Source: Planctomycetota bacterium
Lineage (GTDB): Bacteria; Planctomycetota; UBA1135; UBA2386
Assembly: GCA_020425915.1 (NCBI GenBank)
Contig: JAGQQZ010000402.1
Span: 1 to 6,517 of the forward strand
Direction: 5' to 3'
Length of the DNA stretch: 6,517 nt
Shown: in pieces, positions 1 through 5,318 of the stretch
Layout of the letters: every line of letters begins with the position of its first letter
Numbering within the stretch: position 1 is the stretch's first letter
The notes under the pieces: generated by a model
Database searches by the model: none
Told to the model about the DNA's origin: nothing
What the model saw: the letters and a program-made list of their open reading frames with translations, nothing else
Program-made: the position numbers and the translations under genes

Positions 1-459
1 CCAGACCCTCGCGCTCGGTGCCATGACGGCTGCGTAGACCATGATGCCGAAGCACGCGCCGCTCGCACCGAGACACTGCACGTCGGCCGACCCCATCGCC
101 GCCATGAACGGCAACTGCACGAAGTTCCCGGTGAACCCCGACGCGAGGTACAGCTTGACGATCCCGCGCCGCCCGACCTCGCTCTCCACCATCGTGCCGA
201 AGAAGTACAGCACGAGCATGTTGCCGAGGATGTGCCCGATGTCGGTGTAGCTGTGCGAGAACTGCGAGGTCAGCAGGCGGAACACGCCGAGTCCGTAGCC
301 GTCCGCCAGCCCGTTCACGCTGACCGCGAACCAATCGTTGAGTTCGCCGCCGAGGATCGCGTTGGCGAGGAACACGGCGACGTTGATCAGCAGCAACGCC
401 TTGACGCCGCTGGTCAACGAAGGAAACGCCATGCGCGGCCCACGCATCATCTCGCTCAT
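1..459 (-). CDS. Rhomboid family intramembrane serine protease (N-terminal part, cut by window edge)
   Basis: This reading frame enters from the left edge and gives 153 residues from an ATG at 459-457. Rhomboids are polytopic membrane proteases that cut substrate transmembrane helices with a Ser-His dyad. Visible features are a first hydrophobic helix at about residues 19-37, the loop motif FRLLTSQFSH (60-69), then GHILGN (75-80) with the conserved His76 and Asn80 of the oxyanion region. A second helix (about 78-91) follows, and the GASG motif (131-134) gives Ser133 as nucleophile. The catalytic histidine of a later helix, and the C-terminus, lie outside the window. The short, mostly polar N-terminus shows no extra cytoplasmic domain. 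No strong Shine-Dalgarno is seen before this ATG; the in-frame ATG at 432-430 (residue 10, just before AFPSLT) is a possible alternative. It is transcribed divergently from folD. Substrate unknown. The family call is firm; the exact start is not. Confidence 0.9.
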   Translation of the reverse strand, partial: MSEMMRGPRMAFPSLTSGVKALLLINVAVFLANAILGGELNDWFAVSVNGLADGYGLGVFRLLTSQFSHSYTDIGHILGNMLVLYFFGTMVESEVGRRGIVKLYLASGFTGNFVQLPFMAAMGSADVQCLGASGACFGIMVYAAVMAPSARVW

Positions 460-537
460 GAATCTGTCGTTCGCCTGGTTCGGTCTCGAGTTCCGTGGTT
501 AATATCGGCTCGATCCGCACTGAAACCCGATCCCAGC
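460..537. promoter_or_regulatory. Divergent intergenic region between rhomboid gene and folD
   Basis: These 78 bp separate two genes pointing away from each other, so both promoters should lie here or just inside the neighbouring genes. The only AT-rich patch is GGTTAATATCG; its TAATAT at 500-505 could serve as a -10 element for folD, giving a short leader. No convincing -35 hexamer sits 16-18 bp upstream, and no operator repeat was recognised. The promoter assignment is inference from gene layout. Confidence 0.4.
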
Positions 538-1383
538 GTGCCCGCACGAATCCTCGACGGCAAGTCTCTTGCAGCCAGTTGGCGTGAACGCCTCCACGAT
601 GCGCGTGAGAGCCTCGGCGACCGCCCGGTCAACCTCGTCTCGCTCGAGGTCGGCGAGAACCCGGCCGCCAAGGTCTACATCCGCAACCAGAAGCGCGCCG
701 CGAAGGCGTGCGGCATCGAACTCGTCGAGCGCTTGCTCCCGGCGACGACGACCGAAGCCGAGCTGCTCGAGATCATCCAGGGCTACAACGCGGATCCGGG
801 CGTGACCGGGATCATCATGCAGCGCCCGCTCCCGCTCGCCATCGATGCACGGCGGGTTCAGGCGACGATCTCGCGCACCAAGGACGTCGAGGGAATGAAC
901 CCCTCGAACATGGGCGCGATCCTCTACTGCGAGCCCAAACTCACGCCGTGCACGGCGCTCGCCGCCGTCACGTTGATCCAGCACTCGGGCATCGACATGA
1001 AGGGGGCGGAGACCGTCGTGGTCGGGCACAGCGAGATCGTCGGCAAGCCGGTCGCCATCCTGCTGCTGCACCACCTCTCGACGGTCACCGTCTGCCACAT
1101 CGGCACGCGCAACCTGCGCGAACACACCAAGCGCGCGGACATCCTCGTCGTCGCGGTCGGCAAACCTCACCTCGTGACCGGCGACATGATCAAGCCGGGC
1201 GCCGTGGTCATCGACATCGGGATCAACGCGAACCCCAACGGCGGAGGCATCGTCGGCGACGTGCACTTCGATTCGGCCAAGGAAGTCGCCGGATTCATCA
1301 CTCCGGTCCCCGGCGGCGTCGGCCCGCTGACCGTCGCGATGCTGATGCGCAACACGCTGCGCGCGGCGGGCTGGGAAGGCTGA
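538..1383 (+). CDS. folD: FolD-type methylenetetrahydrofolate dehydrogenase (cyclohydrolase residues altered)
   Basis: FolD normally oxidises 5,10-methylene-THF to methenyl-THF and then hydrolyses it to 10-formyl-THF, supplying one-carbon units for purines and formyl-Met. The product is 281 aa, the usual family length. The GTG start at 538 places ARILDGKSLA at the N-terminus, matching where FolDs begin; the frame stays open upstream but has no plausible closer start. Visible features: NPAAKVYIRNQKR (41-53) with Tyr47; GIIMQRPLP (91-99) with Gln95, equivalent to E. coli Q98; the nucleotide-binding turn VVVGHSEIVGKP (160-171); VAVGKP (205-210); VIDIGIN (224-230); and the signature TPVPGGVGPLT (255-265). 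Two expected catalytic-site residues differ. E. coli Lys54 is Gln51 (codon 688-690) and Asp121 is Glu118 (889-891, DVEG instead of DVDG). Activity may therefore be dehydrogenase only (inference). NADP versus NAD preference cannot be read reliably, although the turn carries His164 where some homologues have Arg. No clear Shine-Dalgarno. It converges on the polyprenyl synthase gene. Confidence 0.95.
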   Translation: MPARILDGKSLAASWRERLHDARESLGDRPVNLVSLEVGENPAAKVYIRNQKRAAKACGIELVERLLPATTTEAELLEIIQGYNADPGVTGIIMQRPLPLAIDARRVQATISRTKDVEGMNPSNMGAILYCEPKLTPCTALAAVTLIQHSGIDMKGAETVVVGHSEIVGKPVAILLLHHLSTVTVCHIGTRNLREHTKRADILVVAVGKPHLVTGDMIKPGAVVIDIGINANPNGGGIVGDVHFDSAKEVAGFITPVPGGVGPLTVAMLMRNTLRAAGWEG

Positions 1384-1392
1384 TCCGTCAGC
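1379..1392. repeat. Small inverted repeat spanning the two convergent stop codons
   Basis: GCTGATCCGTCAGC is a 5-bp perfect inverted repeat with a TCCG loop. It contains the folD TGA (1381-1383) and the opposing stop of the polyprenyl synthase (1388-1390 on the minus strand). A 10-bp palindrome GCGACGTCGC follows at 1391-1400. No T-tract follows on either strand, so this is not a standard intrinsic terminator. With only 4 bp between the genes, the transcripts probably overlap. Confidence 0.4.
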
Positions 1393-2374
1393 GACGTCGC
1401 GTCAGGACGTAGTCCGCGATGCCGAGCATCGCATCCTTGGCCGACCCGTCGAGCAGGCCGTCGACGGAGTCGATCGCGTCGCGCACACGACGCTCCGCCG
1501 CGGCGTGGGCGAAGTCGACCGCGCCGCGGACGTCGAATCCGGAGTGGAGGCGCTCGAGCTTGTCGGCGTCAGTCGACGACCCTTCCATGAGCGCACGAAG
1601 TTCGTCCCGCTTGGCGGGCTCGCGCATGAGCCAGAGCAACGGCAGCGTCAGCTTGCCCTTGCCGAGGTCGGTACCGAGCGACTTGCCGACGACCGTCTCG
1701 TCACCATCGATGTCGAGGCAGTCGTCGACGATCTGGAACGCCATGCCGAGCTCCACGCCGAAGCGATCGAGCGCCTCGCACGACGCAGCAGGCGCACCGG
1801 AGTAGTGCGCGCCGAGACGGCAGGCCGCGCCGTACAGCAGCGCAGTCTTGTCGCGAATGACCTCGTCGTAGCGCTCGACCGTCCAATCGAAGTCGAAGCG
1901 ATGGATGATCTGGGTGATCTCACCCTGGCAGATGCGGCGCGTCACGTCCGCGAGCACGCGACTGCAGGTCGAGTCGCCGAGCTGAACCGACATGTGGAAC
2001 GCGCGCGCGTAGATGTAGTCGCCGAGCAACACGGGCAACTCGGTACCGTGCTCCGCGTTGATCGTCGACTCCTGCCGTCGGATCATCGCGCCATCGAGCA
2101 CGTCGTCGTGGACGAGCGTCGCGGTGTGGAGCAACTCGATGATCTTGGCGACCTCTACGTGGTCGTCGCCGGTCTCGAGTCCGAGCGCGCGCGGCGCGAG
2201 GAAGACCAACGCAGCGCGGAGCTGCTTGCCCTGGTAACTCGCGGCGTGCTCGACGAACGGTAGCAGGTCGCTCTGCTCGGGCCGGAGATCTTCGACGAGC
2301 TCGGCCGCGACCCGATCGAGGTCGGGACGCACGAGCGCCGTGAGGTCCCTTAGAGGAATCGACGCGCTCGTCAC
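1388..2374 (-). CDS. Long-chain trans-polyprenyl diphosphate synthase (IspB-like)
   Basis: Enzymes of this family add isopentenyl diphosphate units to an allylic primer, making the chain for quinone side chains. From the GTG at 2374 the product is 328 aa, close to the usual 320-330. Key motifs: GKQLR (49-53) with the diphosphate-binding Lys and Arg; the first Asp-rich motif HDDVLD (89-94) followed by Arg99-Arg100; DKTA (175-178); the second Asp-rich motif DDCLD (217-221); GKSLGTDLGKGKLTLP (230-245). The residue five positions before the first Asp motif is small (Ala85), as in E. coli IspB, which favours long products (inference); exact chain length cannot be read. An ATG at 2437 gives a 349-aa version but would overlap tatA by 59 nt with an unconserved, Arg/Pro-rich extension. 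The GTG begins 4 nt after the tatA stop, with AAGGG about 11 nt upstream, so translation is probably coupled. It is the last gene of the cluster. Confidence 0.92.
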   Translation of the reverse strand: MTSASIPLRDLTALVRPDLDRVAAELVEDLRPEQSDLLPFVEHAASYQGKQLRAALVFLAPRALGLETGDDHVEVAKIIELLHTATLVHDDVLDGAMIRRQESTINAEHGTELPVLLGDYIYARAFHMSVQLGDSTCSRVLADVTRRICQGEITQIIHRFDFDWTVERYDEVIRDKTALLYGAACRLGAHYSGAPAASCEALDRFGVELGMAFQIVDDCLDIDGDETVVGKSLGTDLGKGKLTLPLLWLMREPAKRDELRALMEGSSTDADKLERLHSGFDVRGAVDFAHAAAERRVRDAIDSVDGLLDGSAKDAMLGIADYVLTRRR

Positions 2375-2378
2375 CGGA

Positions 2379-2594
2379 TCAATCGCCCTTGTCGGAGCCG
2401 GACGGGGGCGAGTCGATCTTCTCGTGATCGTCGCCACGGAGCCCCTTCTTGAACTCGACGATGCCGCCGCCGAGGGCCCGCGCCATGCCTGGGATCCGAT
2501 GCCCGAACAGGAGCAGCACGATGACCAAGATGACCACCCATTCGTAGCCGCCCAGGAAGGCGAGGTATGCGGTGGGGAACGCGGGTGCTGTCAT
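2379..2594 (-). CDS. tatA: TatA/TatE-type Sec-independent protein translocase subunit
   Basis: TatA oligomerises in the inner membrane and opens a path for folded proteins with twin-arginine signals. The 71-aa product has the full family architecture. A short N-terminus leads to Glu18-Trp19, then one transmembrane helix (about 19-31, VVILVIVLLLF), the FG hinge (30-31), and an amphipathic helix (about 34-51) with PGMARALGGGIVEFKKG, the TatA/E signature. A short acidic, polar tail ends in GSDKGD. TatB proteins are longer and have a different helix, so TatA/E is preferred. The N-terminus is some 10 residues longer than in minimal TatA proteins; no strong ribosome-binding site decides the start. 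tatB and tatC are not in this window, so the receptor complex must be encoded elsewhere. The gene is followed after 4 nt by the polyprenyl synthase and preceded by a 100-nt gap that could hold its own promoter. Confidence 0.92.
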   Translation of the reverse strand: MTAPAFPTAYLAFLGGYEWVVILVIVLLLFGHRIPGMARALGGGIVEFKKGLRGDDHEKIDSPPSGSDKGD

Positions 2595-2641
2595 GACGGT
2601 GTCGATCGGGCCCAGAGGCCGAGTTCACGAAAACTTACGAC

Positions 2642-2689
2642 GAAGCGCCGGGACCGCCAAGCGTCCAGTGGGACAAAGCCGGGCGCTTC
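2642..2689. repeat. Nested inverted repeat in the gap upstream of tatA
   Basis: Outer arms GAAGCGCC (2642-2649) and GGCGCTTC (2682-2689) are perfect complements. Inside them, GTCC (2663-2666) and GGAC (2671-2674) form a second 4-bp stem around an AGTG loop. Read on the minus strand, the structure begins 5 nt after the stop codon of the small membrane protein. It is followed 7 nt later by GTTTT, so it could act as a weak terminator, an RNA-processing site or mRNA end protection between that gene and tatA. The pairing is seen directly; the role is inference. Confidence 0.45.
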
Positions 2690-2694
2690 ACCCG

Positions 2695-3132
2695 TCACTC
2701 GCCGCGTTCCGACAGATACTTACGCCAACGGGCGACGTCCTCGCCGAATTTCTGCCCCGTCATCCGCTCGAGGTTCTGGACGGCGTTCGTCCGGACCCGA
2801 GCGTCGTCCGAATCGAGCGCGGCCACGAGGATCTGGGCCGCGTCCCGCTCGAGCTGTTTCCGGTCCGGCGTCGCGGCGGTCTCACCGGTCCCGCCGCGCT
2901 GGAGCTGCTGCAAACGGGCGAGCATCTGCTCGAACACCGACTGGAGCTGCCGACGCTCGATCGCGAGGATCGCGACGAACAGGCAGAGGAAACCGCAGAT
3001 CAGCCGCAGCAGAGCGGTCTCTCCGGCAGCCTCGCGCCACTGCTCCGCGCCCGGCAGGATCGGTTCGAGCCAGACCAGCGCACACAGGACCAGCAGGACG
3101 AGGGGCGTGAACGTCCGGACGAGTTCGCGCAT
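2695..3132 (-). CDS. Small membrane protein with two TM helices, coiled coil and C-terminal HEAT-like segment; function unknown
   Basis: No named family is recognised for this 145-aa product. The order is: a short basic N-terminus; hydrophobic helix 1 (about 8-27, rich in L and V); a polar link with PGAEQWREAAGE; hydrophobic helix 2 (about 39-58, LLRLICGFLCLFVAILAI). A Gln/Leu-rich stretch likely to form a coiled coil follows (58-80), then a Gly/Thr linker (80-90) and a C-terminal soluble part (93-145). The last part resembles one HEAT-type helical hairpin (ILVAALDSDDARVRTNAVQNL) with the tail MTGQKFGEDVARWRKYL. A similar TG-x-x-F-G-x-D...W tail follows HEAT repeats in proteins I recall from Planctomycetota. 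It starts 16 nt after the sucD stop and is probably co-transcribed. No catalytic motif is visible; a membrane-anchored scaffold or interaction protein is a guess. Coding is supported by tight packing, coherent protein architecture and the lack of a better frame. Confidence 0.75.
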   Translation of the reverse strand: MRELVRTFTPLVLLVLCALVWLEPILPGAEQWREAAGETALLRLICGFLCLFVAILAIERRQLQSVFEQMLARLQQLQRGGTGETAATPDRKQLERDAAQILVAALDSDDARVRTNAVQNLERMTGQKFGEDVARWRKYLSERGE

Positions 3133-3148
3133 CGCGATCGAGCAGGGA

Positions 3149-4033
3149 CTAGCCCTGCATCACCTCGCGCATCCGCTCACCCATGACGCTCGGAGTGTCG
3201 ACGACGTACACGCCCGCGCTCGCCATCGCCGCCTTCTTCTCCTTCGCGGTACCCTTGCCGCCGGAGATGATCGCGCCCGCGTGACCCATCCGCTTGCCGG
3301 GGGGCGCCGTCGCGCCGGCGATGAAGCCGACGACGGGCTTCGTGACCTTCTCCTTGATGAAGTCGGCGGCCTCTTCCTCGGCCGTGCCACCGATCTCGCC
3401 GATCATGATGATGCCTTCGGTTGCGGGATCGTCCTGGAACAGCGACAGGACGTCGATGAAGTTCGTCCCGTTCACGGGGTCCCCACCGATGCCGACGCAG
3501 GTCGTCTGGCCCATGCCGACCGAAGTCACCTGCCACACCGCCTCGTAGGTCAGGGTCCCGCTGCGCGAGACGATCCCGATGTTGCCCGGCTTGTGGATGT
3601 AGGCCGGCATGATGCCGATCTTGCAACCCGAGTCCCCACTGACCGGCGTGATGACGCCCGGGCAGTTCGGGCCGATCAGCCGCGTGTTCGATCCCTCAAG
3701 GTAGTCGCGCACCTTCGTCATGTCGAGGACCGGCACACCCTCGGTGATCGCCACGACGAGTTCGATGCCGGCGTCGGCCGCCTCCATGATCGCGTCCGCA
3801 GTGAACGGGGCCGGCACGTACACGACCGAGGCCGTCGCACCCGTCGCCGCCACCGCTTCGCGCACGGAGTCGAACACGGGGATCCCGTCGACTTCCTGGC
3901 CGCCCTTGCCCGGCGTGACACCGCCGACCGTGTGTGTGCCGTAGGCCTTCGCCTGCAGCGTGTGGAACTTGCCGGCATCACCGGTGATGCCCTGCGTGAT
4001 GACCTTGGTGTTGCCGTCGATCAGAATGCTCAT
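3149..4033 (-). CDS. sucD: Succinyl-CoA ligase (ADP/GDP-forming), alpha subunit
   Basis: SucD binds CoA and carries the phosphohistidine that shuttles phosphate between succinyl-phosphate and the nucleotide held by SucC, in the TCA-cycle step that makes ATP or GTP. The product is 294 aa, near the 289 of E. coli SucD. Visible features: ILIDGNTKVITQGITGD at the N-terminus (3-19), the Rossmann-type CoA-binding fold; VYVPAPF (71-77); AITEGVP (95-101); IGPNCPGVITP (120-130); GIVSRSGTLTYE (153-164); the phosphorylated histidine in KRMGHAGAIISGGKGTA (247-263), His251; and the C-terminal VVDTPSVMGERM. The ATG at 4033 has a good Shine-Dalgarno, and MSILID is the expected beginning. It lies 16 nt downstream of sucC, the standard operon order. 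All key residues look intact. Confidence 0.98.
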   Translation of the reverse strand: MSILIDGNTKVITQGITGDAGKFHTLQAKAYGTHTVGGVTPGKGGQEVDGIPVFDSVREAVAATGATASVVYVPAPFTADAIMEAADAGIELVVAITEGVPVLDMTKVRDYLEGSNTRLIGPNCPGVITPVSGDSGCKIGIMPAYIHKPGNIGIVSRSGTLTYEAVWQVTSVGMGQTTCVGIGGDPVNGTNFIDVLSLFQDDPATEGIIMIGEIGGTAEEEAADFIKEKVTKPVVGFIAGATAPPGKRMGHAGAIISGGKGTAKEKKAAMASAGVYVVDTPSVMGERMREVMQG

Positions 4034-4039
4034 GAGTCT

Positions 4040-4045
4040 CTCTCC
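4040..4045 (-). promoter_or_regulatory. Ribosome-binding site of sucD
   Basis: On the minus strand GGAGAG, within GGTGGAGAGAG, lies 6 nt before the sucD ATG, inside the 16-nt gap after sucC. It is the clearest Shine-Dalgarno in the window and fixes the sucD start. It shows that the organism uses anti-SD pairing, which makes its absence before sucC notable. Confidence 0.75.
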
Positions 4046-4049
4046 ACCC

Positions 4050-5210
4050 TCAGGAGGTCATCGCGACGATCTTCTCGGCCGCTTCGTCGAGTGAGGATGC
4101 AGTCTCGAGCTTGACGCCCGATTCCTGCAGCAACGCCCGGCCCTTCTCGACGTTCGTGCCCTCGAGCCGAACGACGAGCGGAACCGAGAGTTCGACCTCC
4201 CTCGCCGCGGCGATGACGCCCTCGGCGATCGTGTCGCACTTCATGATCCCGCCGAAGATGTTGATCAGCACACCTTGGACGTTGGGATCGGACAGGATGA
4301 TCTTGAACGCGTTGGTGACCTGCTGCTCGTTCGCGCCGCCACCGACGTCGAGGAAGTTCGCCGGACTGCCGCCCTTGAGCTGGATGACGTCCATGGTCGC
4401 CATCGCGAGACCAGCGCCGTTGACCATGCAGCCGATCGTGCCATCGAGCGCGATGTAGTTGAGCTCGAACTTCGACGCTTCGACCTCCTTCGGATCCTCC
4501 TCGTTCAGGTCGCGCAGCTCGAGCAGGTCCTTGTGGCGGAACATCGCGTTGCTGTCGAAGTTGATCTTCGCATCGAGCGCGACCACGTCGCCGGACTTGG
4601 TGACGATCAGCGGGTTGATCTCGGCGAGCGAGCAGTCGAGTTCCTGGAACAGCTTCGCGAGCCCGGCGAGGACCTTCATGCCCGCTTTCGCGGTCGGACC
4701 GGTCATGCCGAGCTGCTTGGTCAGGTTACGGAGCTGGAATCCCAGCAGTCCGTGACTCGGGTGGATGCGCTCGCGAACGATCGCCTCGGGCCGCGTCTCG
4801 GCGAGTTCCTCGATATCCATTCCGCCCTCGGCACTGGCCATCATGACCGGAGCGAACGAACCACGATCCACGGCGATCGCGACGTAGAGCTCGCGATCGA
4901 TGTCGCTGCCCTCCTCGACGTAGATCTTGCGCACGAGCCGGCCCTCGGGGCCGGTCTGATGGGTCACGAGCGGCTTGCCGAGCATGCCGGCCGCAGCCTC
5001 GCGAGCCTCGGCGGCGGAGCGCACGAGCTTGACGCCGCCCGCCTTGCCGCGGCCGCCGGCGTGGATCTGCGCCTTGACGACCGAGAGCGGCTTGCCGAGC
5101 TTCTCGAAGGCCTTCGCGGCCTCGTCAGCGGTATCGCACGGGATCCCGTGGGGAACCGGCAGACCGAACTTCGCGAACAGCTGTTTCGCTTGGTATTCGT
5201 GGATGTTCAT
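4050..5210 (-). CDS. sucC: Succinyl-CoA ligase (ADP/GDP-forming), beta subunit
   Basis: SucC is the ATP-grasp subunit that binds the nucleotide and Mg2+ and, with SucD, converts succinyl-CoA to succinate with formation of ATP or GTP. The product is 386 aa (E. coli 388). Visible features: N-terminal MNIHEYQAKQLF, characteristic of the family and used to choose the ATG at 5210; ATP-grasp residues VVKAQIHAGGRGKAGGV (44-60), with Lys46 and the Gly-rich loop; CSLAEINPL (193-201) and ALDAKINFD (211-219), supplying Asn199 and Asp213 as metal ligands; NGAGLAMATMD (264-274); FLDVGGGA (286-293); and INIFGGIMKCD (316-326) in the C-terminal ligase domain. The frame stays open far upstream of the ATG, but that part is antisense to dcd. 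The 18 nt before the ATG are C-rich with no Shine-Dalgarno. An in-frame GTG seven codons upstream (5231-5229) has AAGGG nearby and would add VRPLRP. Nucleotide preference cannot be told from sequence alone. Confidence 0.97.
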   Translation of the reverse strand: MNIHEYQAKQLFAKFGLPVPHGIPCDTADEAAKAFEKLGKPLSVVKAQIHAGGRGKAGGVKLVRSAAEAREAAAGMLGKPLVTHQTGPEGRLVRKIYVEEGSDIDRELYVAIAVDRGSFAPVMMASAEGGMDIEELAETRPEAIVRERIHPSHGLLGFQLRNLTKQLGMTGPTAKAGMKVLAGLAKLFQELDCSLAEINPLIVTKSGDVVALDAKINFDSNAMFRHKDLLELRDLNEEDPKEVEASKFELNYIALDGTIGCMVNGAGLAMATMDVIQLKGGSPANFLDVGGGANEQQVTNAFKIILSDPNVQGVLINIFGGIMKCDTIAEGVIAAAREVELSVPLVVRLEGTNVEKGRALLQESGVKLETASSLDEAAEKIVAMTS

Positions 5211-5231
5211 GGGTCGGAGGGGGCGCACGTT

Positions 5232-5247
5232 AGCCCTTCGGCGGGCT
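5232..5247 (-). promoter_or_regulatory. Small hairpin in the sucC leader
   Basis: AGCCC (5232-5236) and GGGCT (5243-5247) form a 5-bp stem with a 6-nt loop, ending 21 nt before the sucC ATG on the minus strand. If transcribed it would sit in the sucC 5' leader. The stem is short and could be chance in such GC-rich DNA. Confidence 0.35.
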
Positions 5248-5287
5248 CGATCAAACCATGCACTGCCCGCGTCGCGGCCTTTGATCG
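5248..5287. repeat. Spaced 8-bp inverted repeat, candidate operator
   Basis: CGATCAAA (5248-5255) and TTTGATCG (5280-5287) are perfect inverted copies with a 24-bp spacer. Their centres are 32 bp apart, about three helical turns, so a dimeric or looped regulator could contact both half-sites on one DNA face. The location midway between two divergent genes fits an operator. A further GATCAAA occurs at 6464-6470 after dcd. The repeat is seen; regulator binding is inference. Confidence 0.4.
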
Positions 5288-5318
5288 CCCCTCCCCGGCC
5301 GGCTACCGTCTCAGGCAC

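Larger units (their letters stand above)
5211..5318. promoter_or_regulatory. Divergent regulatory region between sucC and dcd
   Basis: These 108 bp separate the sucC cluster (leftward) from dcd (rightward) and must hold at least the cluster promoter. They contain a hairpin near sucC (5232-5247) and a spaced inverted repeat (5248-5287). No good -35/-10 pair was recognised on either strand. dcd has only a short AGG (5313-5315) 3 nt before its ATG as a possible ribosome-binding site, which is weak and close. Confidence 0.55.

Noticed and set aside
232..537. Upstream extension of the folD frame by about 100 codons.
   Set aside because: It is antisense to the rhomboid gene, and FolD homology starts at the GTG at 538.
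499..1266. A 255-codon minus-strand frame opposite folD.
   Set aside because: Composition is Asp/Arg/Val/His-rich, a mirror of folD codons; there is no family motif.
2375..2437. ATG at 2437 as the start of the polyprenyl synthase, giving 349 residues.
   Set aside because: It would overlap the tatA coding region by 59 nt and add an Arg/Pro/Thr-rich stretch not expected in the family. The GTG at 2374 gives normal length and tight spacing.
2340..3186. Several plus-strand open frames of 200-250 codons across tatA and the small membrane protein.
   Set aside because: They are Arg/Ala/Pro-rich, overlap real minus-strand genes and contain no recognisable motif.
3107..4114. A 335-codon plus-strand frame opposite sucD.
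   Set aside because: sucD is complete and well conserved on the minus strand; the opposite frame is rich in His, Arg and Asp without motifs.
4275..5318. Plus-strand open frame running antisense through sucC and joined in frame to dcd (total 713 codons).
   Set aside because: The part before 5319 is antisense to a complete, well-conserved sucC and has the Asp/Arg/Glu/Leu-rich composition typical of GC-rich shadow frames. dcd homology begins only at 5319.
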